Assembly (NCBI GenBank): GCA_022560025.1
Contig: JAFISE010000026.1
Location: 62,001 to 126,000 of the forward strand
Origin: Stagonosporopsis chrysanthemi
Taxonomy: Eukaryota > Ascomycota > Dothideomycetes > Pleosporales > Didymellaceae
DNA length: 64,000 nucleotides
Direction of reading: 5' to 3'
The translations under genes and the position numbers were made by a program. This document shows positions 11,454 to 23,500 of the stretch, one piece after another; position 1 is the first letter of the stretch; the number at the start of each line of letters is the position of its first letter. Under the pieces are notes generated by a model. It worked only from the letters and a program-made list of their open reading frames with translations. It had not been told where the DNA came from and ran no database searches.

Positions 11454-14329
11454 GTGTCTACCTTGGTACGAAATAGCAACAGCGACGTGTTAGGTCGTGA
11501 TATCAGATTCGGAGATGGTGTGCAGACAATTCGTTACATTCACTTGGATAGAGGAGGGAAAGGATGTGAGGAGACTGATTGGGAAAGGAGACGATGTAGT
11601 TCTTGTAAATACCTTGAATCAAAACATGGCACCTCGGGACCATGCAGCCTTTACATCAATTTCCAGCATTGCACTTTGGTGATTTTAAATTTGCGACTGC
11701 GAGGTATCGCAACTCGTGGTTATACCCCTGAGCCTACGGACACTGCCAATATCTTGGCCGAGAATGAAGGTCGTTTTTTTTTTGGAGAGAATCTGATGAT
11801 GTTGGTGCTTGGGATTAAGTGCTCTCGATAATGCGCACGATATATCTGTAGGCATGAGCGTAGAATCCTGCCTTGATTGCCATGGAGACACCAGTATCTA
11901 CCATCATCTGTTAACGATATAACATCATGCGCTTAAGCAACACGAACAGAGTTCCTGAATCCCTGCAATATTTATTTGGAGTTCGATTGCGACATGTACT
12001 TGCAATGTGTCAAGCAATGCGCAGCTCTCAAGGTGCCATAAAACATCAGGCTGTTGGTTTCCAGCACCTCCCATTTCATGACTGCTTGTGCTTGTCTGCC
12101 TGCCTAACCGAACGCAGGGTAAGCTTGCTTATTCCCCTGCTTATAGATAGGCAGCTTCTGCTTTTAGATAGATCTATTACGATTCAAGTCATCTTCTGAT
12201 CCTGTGAGGCTCGACACAAACCGAGAAAATACCACCACAAGTGACGAAACATCATCGGACTACACAGCCGTCTTCTTCCTTCTTCAGCAGCATGCTTCGG
12301 GTCCCGTGTACCTCCCGCGTGTTGGACTCGACATGGATCCAATCTGCGGAGGTTTCCCAGGGCTAGCAGCCAGACACACCGAACCATGCACAACGACTAT
12401 AACGGCGAACCGGCAATAGCAACACAACGAGCCTCAAACCTCCACAGCGGACGGAATCGGACGTGTGGGCAGGTGTGTCGAATGAACGGGTGATTACTTG
12501 TTTCTTTTGCGCGGATCAAGCAGACGCCTACCGAGCTCAAAGACGGCAGTTTGTTTCGAAGAAGCGGCTCGAAAGTAGGCAAAGTCGCAAGAAGATAGCA
12601 GAGTGTGAGAGCTGTGTAAGATCTGCATCATCAGCGTCTATTCCATACGGTTGTGTAATGGCTTTCTCGCGTGGAGGTTGGTATGCAAGGTCTTGCCTGC
12701 GTGGTTCAGTCGCCCCATGCGCCTCTGCAAGCGCGAGTGAGCACGATGATGTGAGAAAAAGTATTCGTGCAGCATTTGAGACCCTGCCACCTGGGCGCGA
12801 TCGGGGGATTGCAGAATCGGGGATGCAGGGAATGCAGCCAGCTGAACCAGAGAGCCGGGTGTACTACGACGCTGCGAAACCCCAATAGCGCATGTCGGAC
12901 GGCCCGGCACATCCTTTTGTACGAATGTAGCTGCCAAAGCTGCTGGTGGTTGGACCAATACTTTAAAAAGAATTATCGCTGAAGTTTAAAGCTAGCACTT
13001 TGCCATCTTGGGCGCCGTGTACTGCTGCTGCATTGATGATCTGGTCACACGCAAAGTCTTCAAAGCCTCTCCCATGCAGTACGACAGGATCTTGCTTATG
13101 CACACCGTCAGACCAGATTCACGTATGCCATCAGACACGCCACCATCGCTCGTGCTATCTCAGCAAGGCAATAGCTGGTGGCTGCGGTTAACGGTAGTTC
13201 GAGAAGGCTCACGGGCCTAACGTTCTGCTGAGGCGCGAAAGAATGAATGTGGTTAGCACCAGCCTTGGAATGGTGAGAATTCGAGGCTATCAATTCTCAA
13301 GTTTAGCATCACAATCCTTGACTGCAAGTAGAAGAACGGATTCGAGCTATTACCGTCAATTGCGCCGCGTGCAGGATCTGGACGCAGTTTATGCAGGATG
13401 TTCCACGAACGAAGCAAGGAATGCAATTTGTTTCGCGATGTGCACTCGAGCACCTGGAGGTCGCAAAAAGAAGTGAGACATTATTAGAAAGCAAAAGCAC
13501 TCTTGGAAACTAGCTTTCGCTGTAGGGTCCTTGTGTCAGGGGTAGGCCTCAAGGATGGACCTTGGGCTTGCCGCACGTGAAAGGATCGGGCCGGGGTGCT
13601 ATGCGTGTTGGTCCAAATCCCGGCGAGACGGCTGATCTACCTGATCATACCCGAATGCACTTACTGCTTCCTTGTGCTTGGGCATGATTGGGTTTTTGGA
13701 TATCAGCTTTGAGAAATATGAACTCGCCAACGAAGCGAGAGAGTGCAATGTCGCAAAGGCCTGAACAGACTACGGGTCCTTTGCATTGGTGTTACGCTTG
13801 CTGGCTCCAGGGCATATGCTAGCTGAAAAGCAAGCTCGATCGCCTATTGAGCAGTCAGGAAGGTAGCGAAGCCGAGGAGGATAGTGTCCGTGCTGAGGCG
13901 ATTGACGAAGCGGCATTGCTTGAACGTCGAATTTGGAAGCTGTATCGAGTCCGGATGCAAGCTTATGACCGGAGCAATACGACGTGAGATGCAACGTCCC
14001 GCATAAGAAACGTGTAAAAACAACGAAGTCGTGGAATTGCCGTTCTTACCACCAATCCACCTGCCAATAACGAACCCTTGGGCACAACGCACAAGCATTT
14101 CAGCCACCGCCGATTCTGACCACCTCTGGCCCAAGCACTGCAGAGACGGTCATTGTCACTCACATCAGCCCTCTGCAAAAAACAAAATCCCGCCAAGACC
14201 AGGCAAGCGCGGGGAGCTGACCGCTGTGCCCTAAAACCTCTTGCTTCTCTAGCTTTCCGTGGTTCCAGAATCTTACAGCCTCCCGCCGAACGGATGTGCC
14301 GACCTGGGGTACTTGCTACTGACGAGAAT
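11454..14329. other. Intergenic, no supported gene
   Basis: About 2.9 kb. The first 300 nt are probably the 3'UTR of the DUF1996 gene. A 141-codon open frame at 12463-12888 lacks splice support and any domain. Frames on both strands overlap heavily and look random. Confidence 0.55.
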
Positions 14330-14917
14330 ATGCGGACGAATGCGACAGTAAAGGAGGCTAAGACCGCGGCAAAGCACAATAAGGAGCAATGGGACCGATT
14401 CTACGTGGGTCGCAAGTTGTCGTATCGAAGCAAAGCGCGGGGCTGACGAAAGTAGTTCATAACAAAGGACGAAGCGAAGCAGCTCACCGACGCCCACGAA
14501 GAGTGGAGAAAATGGATTGAGATACCTGCGAACGAGAAGGATCGACTGCTAGAGAGAATCAACAACCGGCTACAAGTCGAGGGCATACCAACGGTCAGCA
14601 TGGGTATTCTGAAGTGGCGGGTCGCGCAACTCTTGAGAGACATTCAGCGCAAATACAGTACGTATAAATGCCCCGCATTTCCGGATGCATGCCATGGCGG
14701 ACCTGCAGACAAGCCCGTTGTACTTCGAACGTCCGCTAACGATTACTGCTTAGCTGAGGGGAGTATGACGAGAGGGATGCAAGGCTCATCATCCGGGTCG
14801 CCGATACAAGTCCAGACACGATCGCCGGATAGCACCAAGCAGCAGTCACTAAGCCCTCAACGTTCGGAACATTCGCCAAGCGAAACCCGCCCGTACGACC
14901 CAATCCGGGATGTGTAA
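14330..14917 (+). CDS. Small three-exon helical protein of unknown function (146 aa)
   Basis: Exons are 14330-14404, 14456-14657 and 14754-14917. Intron 1 (51 nt, GTGGGT...GCTGAC...TAG) joins codons exactly. Intron 2 (96 nt, GTACGT...GCTAAC...TAG) is phase 1 and also divisible by three, so its retention would keep the frame. The product begins MRTNATVKEAKTAAKHNKEQ, continues with a charged helical core (EEWRKWIEIPANEKDRLLER, then GILKWRVAQLLRDIQRKY) and ends in a Ser/Gln/Pro-rich tail. The core could be a small nucleic-acid or protein-binding helical bundle, but I recognise no family. An alternative start further upstream in the same frame (14153) is possible. Confidence 0.55.
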
Positions 14918-17900
14918 AGACGACCAAAGCACGTTGTATCGCAATTGCGTTCGGATGCATTCGGAGCGAGACGGGAGGTGAGCGGGTTTCAAGGCGTTCG
15001 AATGCGATACCCTAGAGCGCTAGTAAGCAGAGAACATACCCTGATATGTGTACACTGAGGGTGGTATTGAGCCTGATAGGGTAAGGTCGACATTGTTAGG
15101 AATCGTCGGGAGAAGAATGGTATATACGACGACAGTTCCACGATAGAACAGAAGTATCGAGTAGACAGGCGGAGCGCAGACTTGGCCACACAGAAGCAAG
15201 TGTTTTTGTTACACAAGTCGGCCCAGGGGTCGTCCTATTCCGGAACATATGGTACGTAGCAGGCGATGACCTCGGTCTCCAATCGTAACGCTAGTGGAGT
15301 CGCAAGTTTCATTTACCGCATAACACTTTCGAGAATTCCGCGTGTTCAGATCGTCAAGGATGGCTAGTCGACTAATCCATTACGCTGCTTGCTGGCGAAA
15401 CTCTACCGCCGTCCACTAAGCTTGTGATCAATGCCGCATGCCAGCGATAGTGTTGCAGCATTCGAATGACATGAGATGCTATTGGTTCCTTCAATGCCCA
15501 CGAGTGCTCATCGAGGTCACCGCCGTCGCTACAGCTGTGGCGGCTTTTGACGGACCAGACAATTGCATATCATCGGCATCAGATCTCATGATCGAGGTGG
15601 CATATCGAATGCAGTCTTTAAAAGGGATCTCGGTCGGATTTGGGCTGTTGCTTGATCCAGTCTCTGTCGTGCGAGCCGTGGTATGTGTCGCTTAACTCTC
15701 GAACGATGGGGATCGGTGCCTTCTTTTCGCCCGAAGCCGTTGGCAGAGAACCCATCAAATCGTCAAGCCGTCAAGACGAGTGAAGCTCATCTGAATGGCG
15801 GTAGTTGTTACGATGCTGGCGCCGGATGGAACGATAGCGGTAATTGCGTGCGTCGGCAGCTGAGGCTCGATCGAGACCGAGAACGCTTGGTTGAGTTACG
15901 AAGGTCACCAGGGCCTGAGAGCCCTTCGTAGCACGTATACCGGCTCGCAGAGACTGTTGATTTGAGCGTAGGCGGTAGGAAGACGCAGAAGCGGGACGAA
16001 GTGACGTTCGTTGTTGGAGCTGCCAAAGAGTGGTACCCTAGCTGTTAGTGAGTGCCTTATCCCAGAAAAGGAGCCACGTTGGAGTCAGGCACGTCGTAAG
16101 ATCTCTTGCTGCTCTGAAGCATTGTTTCGTCTCTTCTATACTCATCATCTCTTTATATCTTTCGCCGACTCAAGAGCTGTAGCTTGGTATGCGAGGGCAA
16201 ACCACGCTGAAAGGATATACGCATCCTATTTGAATAGCAGCTGTTGGTGAACAGAAGTCCAACCTCTGTCCCCTCGCTTTACCTCTCAGGATCTGCTTTC
16301 CCGGCCAGTTGCTTGGCTCTGTCTCGGTCGAAGAAGCAATTCGTTGCTGTCGCCATGACTCCGGCCCTAAACGCCAACCACGAAGGCGTGGCTATTGGCG
16401 ATTGCAGGGTCGGTTAGAGGATAAGCTCCGACATCAGCGAGTTCAGTACCCGACGCGCTTTCATATGTGCTTGGATGCGTTCCAACAGGCACAACTTCCT
16501 AGACTCGCGCAACAATCGACGATGCAAGGGGCTCGATCGGTGAATGCAACCTCAGCCGCGCGGCTGCAAGATTCTGCGGACCTGGAGAATTCTATATCGT
16601 CAGTACCACCTTGACGCTGTCAAATCAGGTCCACCTGGACTTTACCGCTACATTACGTCTAGTAGCATAAAAGGTAAGTCGTACCTGCTAGCATTTCTCT
16701 GTCTAAGAGGGACAGTCGATTAGAGAGCTCCGCAGGTCAATGCCATAGCATACATAGCGGCGGCAGACCAACAAGACCTCGCTATGCACTACTGACAACT
16801 CAACTTATATACAGACCCAGATCCTTCGTCCTTCACCTAAGCCACGGCACGATCACTAGGCGGCCCTGCCCGTTGTTTCGACCGGCTGTCAAGCGACCTT
16901 GTGCCCACTGTCGGACCACCTCCGCTGCTCAAAACGAATATTCATACCCACATCGATCTTTGACGATCACTACGACTAGCAAGCAACGCTATGAAGATAT
17001 TAAGCTCATGGCTGCTTGCGTATACCCCACGGCACACTGCGAGTACGGCGCTCGAGACACATTACCCAGACATTGTCTGGACACTATATGCTGAGCAGCT
17101 GGTGTCATTCATGCCTTTCGATCCAGACGCACAACGATACTTTAAACGTAGGATATGGCTGCTCGGTGAATGCTAATGGCTACTAAAGGCATACAAAATG
17201 TGCGCTATCGGTACACGCTTGTGCCAAGGCAGAACAACTCGACACCCTTGATCCAATACACTAGAGTATTATGTACAAAGACTGTGAAGCTCCACTTTCG
17301 CTGCACACCTGCGACTGGTTGACAGGGCCCACTCACTCGCAATCGAGTAGACATGAATCGCAAACTTAAACCCCCCCCCCCCCCCCCCCGACCCCCCACA
17401 AGCACCTGCAGTCTGGCGTACTGCTAGAAAGCTAGGAAGTCTCGAGCCCTGCATTGTTCGGTCAGTGCCATGCTCGTTCTTTTGTCAGGGTACCGTGACT
17501 GACAGGTCATTACTACTGCCCTCACAGTGTAGGTAGACCCCCCTTCTGGCATGAACTGATGACGCTTTGAATAGCATGGCTGCCCTACAATAAATGCTGT
17601 CGGTCAGTGGAATGAGTTTGGATATTTGACGCTCACAGTCTCCTGTTCACCGGCCATAGCTATTGCAACTAAGAGCACAACACATCACTTCCAAGCAGGA
17701 CCGTGTTTGCATCGCAGTTGGACGTGTGTGTCCTGGTATCATTGATGTATCATAACAAGCCATGTAGCTATCCAAGCTCTTGTCTTTTTCTCTAGCCTTG
17801 CTGTGCCGGGCCACACCAATGCTTTAAATTTCATAACCCATGCCAGACAGCCGCAATCAACGGCTTGCTACTGTGCTTCTGCTCACGCCTTGGTCCTGTT

Positions 17901-17969
17901 CGTCGTTCTCCACTCCCCCATCATCGTCCTGGCTGCTCATCACTATCTCTGCGTGCGTCCTCACATCCA
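14918..17969. other. Intergenic, with a poly-C tract and a frame-broken coding-like patch
   Basis: No intact gene is seen over about 3 kb. On the minus strand, 15755-15630 has protein-like composition broken by a stop (see findings). A run of 19 C occurs at 17371-17389, followed by GACCCCCC. Other frames of 60-113 codons have no splice or family support. Confidence 0.55.
17371..17389. repeat. Poly-C tract (19 C)
   Basis: An uninterrupted C homopolymer, the opposite-strand equivalent of the poly-G tracts near the gap. No telomeric repeat unit is associated with it. Confidence 0.9.
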
Positions 17970-18826
17970 CTATGCTGCCATGCCGAAGCCGGGCTCAACA
18001 CCTGCTTCTTTCAACGCCTTTGCTTTCCTCGAATCCGCTGCCTTCTTGTCTGCTTTCTGTTGAGCCGCCAGTGTCCTGACCTGTTCTACTGGCGCAAATT
18101 TGACGCCGCGCGGTGTGTCTTCGCGGTCGAGGTCTACAGTTGCGCAGATTGTGACGTTCTCGCCTCTTATTGTCATGAGCCCAGGAAGCTTGACGTCGTG
18201 TATTAGCCACGCAGGCTCTGTGGGCACGGTGCCGAAGTCGGGGTTGCGCGCTGCTATCCGCTCGTAGCATTCTGTGAGAACAAGGTTGGCTGGAAGGCAT
18301 CAGTGTTTGTTGGCAAGATCATTGGAGAAGGGCAGTTACATACCAAACTGGTCGTACGAGCGGAGAATGCCAATATATTCCTTCTCGTCGCGAAGAAGGA
18401 CGTCAACTTTTTCTGTAGCTATGTCAGCCATGTGCCGCGGCTAGAGTGTGCCTGTGAGGTGTCCCTACTGTCAACCATGTCGAGCAGCATTGCTGACGTC
18501 AGGAACGCTTGTGGCGGCAGATCGATTGGGAGGATCACTTGCGGTCCAGATGGTCTTCCTCCGCCCAGCACAGGTGGGCCTGATGGCGGTGGCCCACTGG
18601 TGCTGTATACGCCTCCATAGCCTACTCACACACGTTAGTCCTTGACTTGCATACGCGCCTGCAGGCATTGAGCCGTACCAGGACCTGACTGCGATTGCCC
18701 TTGAGCTTCCGCTGCACTGTCTGGTTGCGGAAAATCCACAGAGCGCTGCAACATGGCGTTGAAGTTCTGAGCCATGTTCGGGGGAGCACCGGCGGGGCCA
18801 CCGTGGGGTTGGTTGGGGAAGGACAT
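17970..18826 (-). CDS. LSM1: LSM1, Sm-like subunit of the Lsm1-7 mRNA decapping complex
   Basis: Cytoplasmic Lsm1-7/Pat1 binds oligoadenylated mRNA 3' ends and promotes decapping. Exons on the minus strand are 18826-18679, 18621-18469, 18412-18344 and 18289-17970, giving 229 aa. All four splice in phase, with donors such as GTATGT and GTACGG. The Sm1 motif reads VDVLLRDEKEYIGILRSYDQ followed by FANLVLTECYERI, and Sm2 is IRGENVTICATVD. DQFANLVL is characteristic of LSm1 rather than LSm8. A Pro/Gly-rich N-terminal extension of about 85 aa and a Lys/Ala-rich C-terminal helix flank the fold, so the protein is longer than yeast Lsm1 (172 aa). It is transcribed away from the SDR gene at 19317. Confidence 0.94.
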
Positions 18827-19316
18827 GGCGTGGTGATGCGTGTCGCGGTGTCTCTGGCGTGTGCGTGGGAGATCTTTCAGCGGTTTCGGAGATTATGCGG
18901 GGGTGTTGCCAGCATGGCGAGGCTTGCGCGCGTTATTGTTCAACCCTCCCTCTGCTGTTCGTTGTGTAGTTGACGCAACTCGAACTCGCGCCACGCTAAG
19001 ATGCTTGGCATCTTCAGGCCATCGTCACTTCCGATTCTCACCCCTGCATCTCTTATACGAGCAGAGGCTAGTCACAACGTTGGCGAACTTCACGTCGACC
19101 CACGCTACTCCTTACAAGCCATTGCTGGGGCGATGTTCCTACGGACGGATTTGCAGAGTGCCTGCAACAGCCGGCGCTTGTTGGAGCTGAGGGTATTTAA
19201 GTGACGTATCGCTCTGAACTCATTGACTGTACCATTGCACAGCATCACTTCCGCTTTGTACTCAATCACCTCATTCCCAATTCTTCTTCATCACTATTTC
19301 GGATCTGTTCCTAATC
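18827..19316. promoter_or_regulatory. Divergent intergenic region of LSM1 and the SDR
   Basis: 490 nt separate two outward-facing genes, so both promoters must lie here. A TATTTAA near 19193-19199 is the best AT-rich core element on the SDR side. No other conserved site can be assigned by eye. Confidence 0.4.
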
Positions 19317-20315
19317 ATGGCGGCCTTTGTTCGACTCTTCAGAACCAAATGGATTACGCCACCCCAACCAACAACTACAGAGTACAGTGGCAAAATCATC
19401 ATTGTGACAGGAGCGACCTCGGGCATTGGAAAAGAAGCTGTCTACAAGTTTGCTGCTCTGGGAGCTTCAAAAGTCATCATTGCCGCGCGTGATTTGAAGA
19501 AGGGCGCATCGACCAAGGACGAACTTGCCAAGAGACTCGGTCGTGGCGATCAACTGGAGGTGTGGGAGCTGGACATGATGTCGTACGACAGTGTGGTCGC
19601 GTTTGCAGCCCGTGCACAGTCGCTACAGCATCTTGATATTGCTATCCTGAATGCTGGTCTGCGGCGGTCAACATACCACGCGGGCGAGCATGGTTGGGAG
19701 GAAGACTTGCAGGTCAACACTCTTTCTAGCGTACTGCTTGGAGTCTTGCTCTTGCCCAAGCTAAAGCAGTCAAAGCGCTACACTGGCAAGACGCCTGTAC
19801 TTGAGTTCGTCAACTCTGGTCTCCATCAGAGCGCGGTGGTCACCACTGAGATACGGCAACAACCGAACATCCTCAAGTACTATAACAGTCGGGAGAATTT
19901 CAAGGAAGGTAGCCAGTATAAGTATACTAAGGTCTTCCTGATATATGCTGCAAACAAACTTGCCAGCGAGGTATCCTCTGCAGATGTTGTCATCACGTCC
20001 ATCTGCCCGGGAGCCGTCAAGACTGATCTGGGGCGAGACCATTACTTTCCCGGGGTTTTCATTCTGGCCGCTGCTCTCGTGTTCCTGTTTATGATGTCGC
20101 CATCGCAAGGGGCGAACACCATTCTGAGTGGAACAACGCAGGGTGAATCGGTGCACGGGAGGTTCTGGAAGAACGACAAAATTCAGCCAATACCGCTTGC
20201 AGTCGCAGGTACTGAGATGAAGGAGTTGGGGTCGAGGGTCTGGGACGAAATTGTTAGGGCGCTGAAGAACGATGTGCCTAATTTCTCGAACGCTCTTCAT
20301 GCGGCACTTGATTGA
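19317..20315 (+). CDS. Short-chain dehydrogenase/reductase (SDR), 332 aa
   Basis: NAD(P)-dependent oxidoreductase, intronless. The nucleotide-binding motif TGATSGIG is at residues 31-38 after a beta strand (KIIIV), and the structural NAG is at 112-114. The catalytic serine is probably S167 (FVNSG), with Y201 and K205 forming YxxxK. PGAVKTDL at 231-238 is the usual post-catalytic loop. A hydrophobic segment at about 247-260 may attach it to a membrane. The N-terminal extension of about 24 aa resembles fungal SDRs near retinol dehydrogenase/WWOX-type enzymes, often seen in secondary metabolism or detoxification. The substrate cannot be told, and the neighbours (LSM1, APP1) are housekeeping genes and give no pathway hint. 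Confidence 0.9.
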   Translation: MAAFVRLFRTKWITPPQPTTTEYSGKIIIVTGATSGIGKEAVYKFAALGASKVIIAARDLKKGASTKDELAKRLGRGDQLEVWELDMMSYDSVVAFAARAQSLQHLDIAILNAGLRRSTYHAGEHGWEEDLQVNTLSSVLLGVLLLPKLKQSKRYTGKTPVLEFVNSGLHQSAVVTTEIRQQPNILKYYNSRENFKEGSQYKYTKVFLIYAANKLASEVSSADVVITSICPGAVKTDLGRDHYFPGVFILAAALVFLFMMSPSQGANTILSGTTQGESVHGRFWKNDKIQPIPLAVAGTEMKELGSRVWDEIVRALKNDVPNFSNALHAALD

Positions 20316-20568
20316 TTTCAGATTGACGAGTTTCTGTATAAGTGCACGCTTCCTTCTATGCATGCGAGCATTGGTGATGAGTGAGAGACAAGCCTCGCCC
20401 TAGTGGAGTTCTAGATTCTAGATGACGGGCACGGCCCCAGAGGAGGCATGACGTCTGAGGGATGGCATTCAAGCTTCCGCATCAACACGGATAAACAGCG
20501 CATCCCTCCTCTCTGCACCCTGTAACACGTCTTTCTCCACAGAAAGCTTCGGCCACTCGACTGGCTGG

Positions 20569-23500
20569 ATGAGATCGCCTTTCCGCCACAAGCCTCCGTC
20601 CGCACACGGCGCTGCCTCCCTCCTGCGTCTCTTCTTCCCACACACTCAAGCACGCGCACGCGCTGAGCTCTCCAAACTCCGCCACAAGACCCTCCCCTCA
20701 CTCAAGCACCGTGCGCAGTCTCGCATCTACAAATACATCGTCTATCGGCAGGCACAGAAGCTCAGCAAGAAGTCAGGCATCCTCCAGCGGCTGCGCGGCC
20801 ACACTCGAAAGCTCCTGGGCAAAAGCTACCTTGAAAATGAGGCACGGCTGAGGCGGAAGAATCTGGCAAAAGGCACCGAAGAAGGCATGAGCAATTATCA
20901 GGGCACCGAGCCTGGGGGCAGAAGGCGGAAGCTGGCTGGCTACTTGAAGGCAGCGAACGAGCTGCGGCAGACATACACACAGCAGTACGCGCCTAATTGG
21001 AGCAGCCGAGAAGCCAACTTTGAATATGAGGATGACACCCCAGGTGGCTTTCCCGACGCTGCCATCGTTCGGAGTGGGGAAGAGGAGATGATTTTGTTCC
21101 CCAGCTATGCACGGAAGCACATCAAGCGGAAGCCCGAAGCAGTGCCAGGAACTATACAGGAGGCGCCTGGCGACGGACGCGATGTAAGGGACTCCACGGG
21201 TGCTGGGGACGCCGAGTTCTGGAAACAGCAGTGGGACAACTACGAGGATGACAACGCCGTGGTTGATGTGGATGTCCGTGGGTGGATCTATTCGCCTCAC
21301 AAGGGACCGATGTCCAGGAAGCAGCGACTATTCATTGGCCTGGCGCGGCAGCTTGTGGGTGTATCAGCACCGCCTGCCGGACCGTCCGCCTCAAACTCGT
21401 CTGCGAACAGCCGAGATCCGAGTCCCAACCACGTAGGTTTTCGCGAACGAGCGCACATGCGTCAATCCCAACGTGATGAGTACGAGACAGCAAAAGAAGC
21501 CGAGGAGATCTTACGCAAGGGCGAGCGCGAAGCTGTAGCGGCTGCGAAGGGTGCATACAGCGAAAATCCCAGCCGCAACATTCAAGACGACACGCAATTA
21601 TACCGCACGCAGAGTGGTGACAGTGTACGGACCACAGGAAGCAGAACGACACATCATCTGGCCCACAGTCAATCGAAAGACTCACTGAGAAGCATCGACG
21701 AGCACATAACACCCTTACAGAAGAGAGCGTCATGGAATCAGCCTGCGGATATGAGCCCTGCTGAGCTTGCAGAGGCGAATGCACGCCTGATGGCTCGATT
21801 ACGACATTTCCTCGCGATGCCAATGGCCAACACGCCAATTAGTGTATTCTTCTACAACGACAAGATCTCGAAACAGCGGACCATATACACTAACGCGGCA
21901 GGTCATTTTAGTGTGACAGCTGCACTGGATTTTGTGCCTACCCACGTACGAATCTTGGCCTCAGAGCAATTGTCGGCTACTGAAGAGGTACTGATTACCG
22001 ACGCAAAGGGTATCAGTGTCATAAGCGACATCGATGACACAATCAAGCACTCAGCTATCAGCAGTGGTGCACGAGAGATCTTTCGCAATGTTTTCATTCG
22101 CGATTTGAACGATCTCACCATTGATGGCGTCAAGGAATGGTATACCAAGATGTATGAACAAGGCGTCAAGTTCCATTACGTCTCGAACTCGCCCTGGCAA
22201 CTGTACCCTGTCATCTCTACGTACTTCTCTATGGCTGGCTTACCACCTGGCTCTTTCCATTTGAAGCAGTACAGCGGCATGATGCAAGGCATCTTTGAGC
22301 CTGTAGCAGAGCGAAAGAAGGTCACTCTCGACAAGATAGCCCGAGACTTTCCAGAGAGACGCTTCATCCTGATCGGTGATAGTGGAGAGGCTGATCTCGA
22401 AGTCTATACTGACTTTGTTCATGAGAACCCGGGGCGTGTCGCAGCCGTTTTCATCCGCGATGTGACCACTACCGAGACAGGCGGCTTTTTCGATCCCTCG
22501 ATCGGGCCACATTCAGGATCGTCCTCGCCTCGACGCGGAGATGACTCTGGTGTCTCAGGTCTAGCAAGTCCAGCAAGTGCCACACGCGCGCTATCCGAGG
22601 AGCACGACCCCGAGCTCAAGGCTGCAATAGCTGCCTCATTACGCGAATTCGAGGAAGAAGAGCAGAAACGCCCAGTGCCGAACCTACTCGAAGATCATCC
22701 GCACAATCGACCTGGGCTTCCCGCGCGCAAGTCGGTTCAAACTACCAAGGAAGAACCAGTTGCAAACTTGATTGATCTCTCTTCAGATGACGAGCTGGAG
22801 AGAGTTTCCGCAATGCGACGCACCAACACAGATACCGAAGTTCTTGGCCGACCGCAAGGGACTATGACAAGCTCGAGCATTGGTAAAGCTGCACCTCCAC
22901 CCCCGAAGAAACCTAGTGCTCTCCGAAGCCCGTCGAGCGAGAGCTCTCAAACGACATCTTCACCGACTTCAGCGTCGAAAGCGCCGCCACCGCCCAAGCC
23001 CCGACGACCTTCGACCACGATACGCATGGTTGGACAACCCAGTCCTTTGTCACAGCAAAACAACGCACCCACATCACCGCCTTCGAATCGCTCTGCACCA
23101 CCACCACCCAACTATACTACAAAACCTCAATATGATCGAAGCAATCAGAGCTACGCAGGCATGGCTCGCGAAAAGCTCTACTCAGTCTACAATAATCTGC
23201 CTGCATGGTCGCCCGAAAGTCAGGACAGCTCAGATACTGCGAGCATTCGATCAGGTTCGGACAATAGTAGCATCCGCAAGTCTGCTCCCCCTCCTCCACC
23301 ACCACGGCGCAACCCAGCCGGCGCGGCCGCATCTTTCGTCGGCAATAAGGCATCATCTGCATGGCAGCATGCGCCTTCATTGCCCCATCGGCCGCAGGTG
23401 ATATCCACGCAGACCTCGGCTCCTTTTTCTACGACATCTCAAAGAGAGAGGTTAAACCGAACAAGCACTGGTAGTACACTAGGCCTGAACGGAGCGGGCC

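Noticed and set aside
17371..17397. Telomere-like C-rich repeat
   Set aside because: A plain C homopolymer, not TAACCC or any tandem unit, and internal to a gene-bearing contig.
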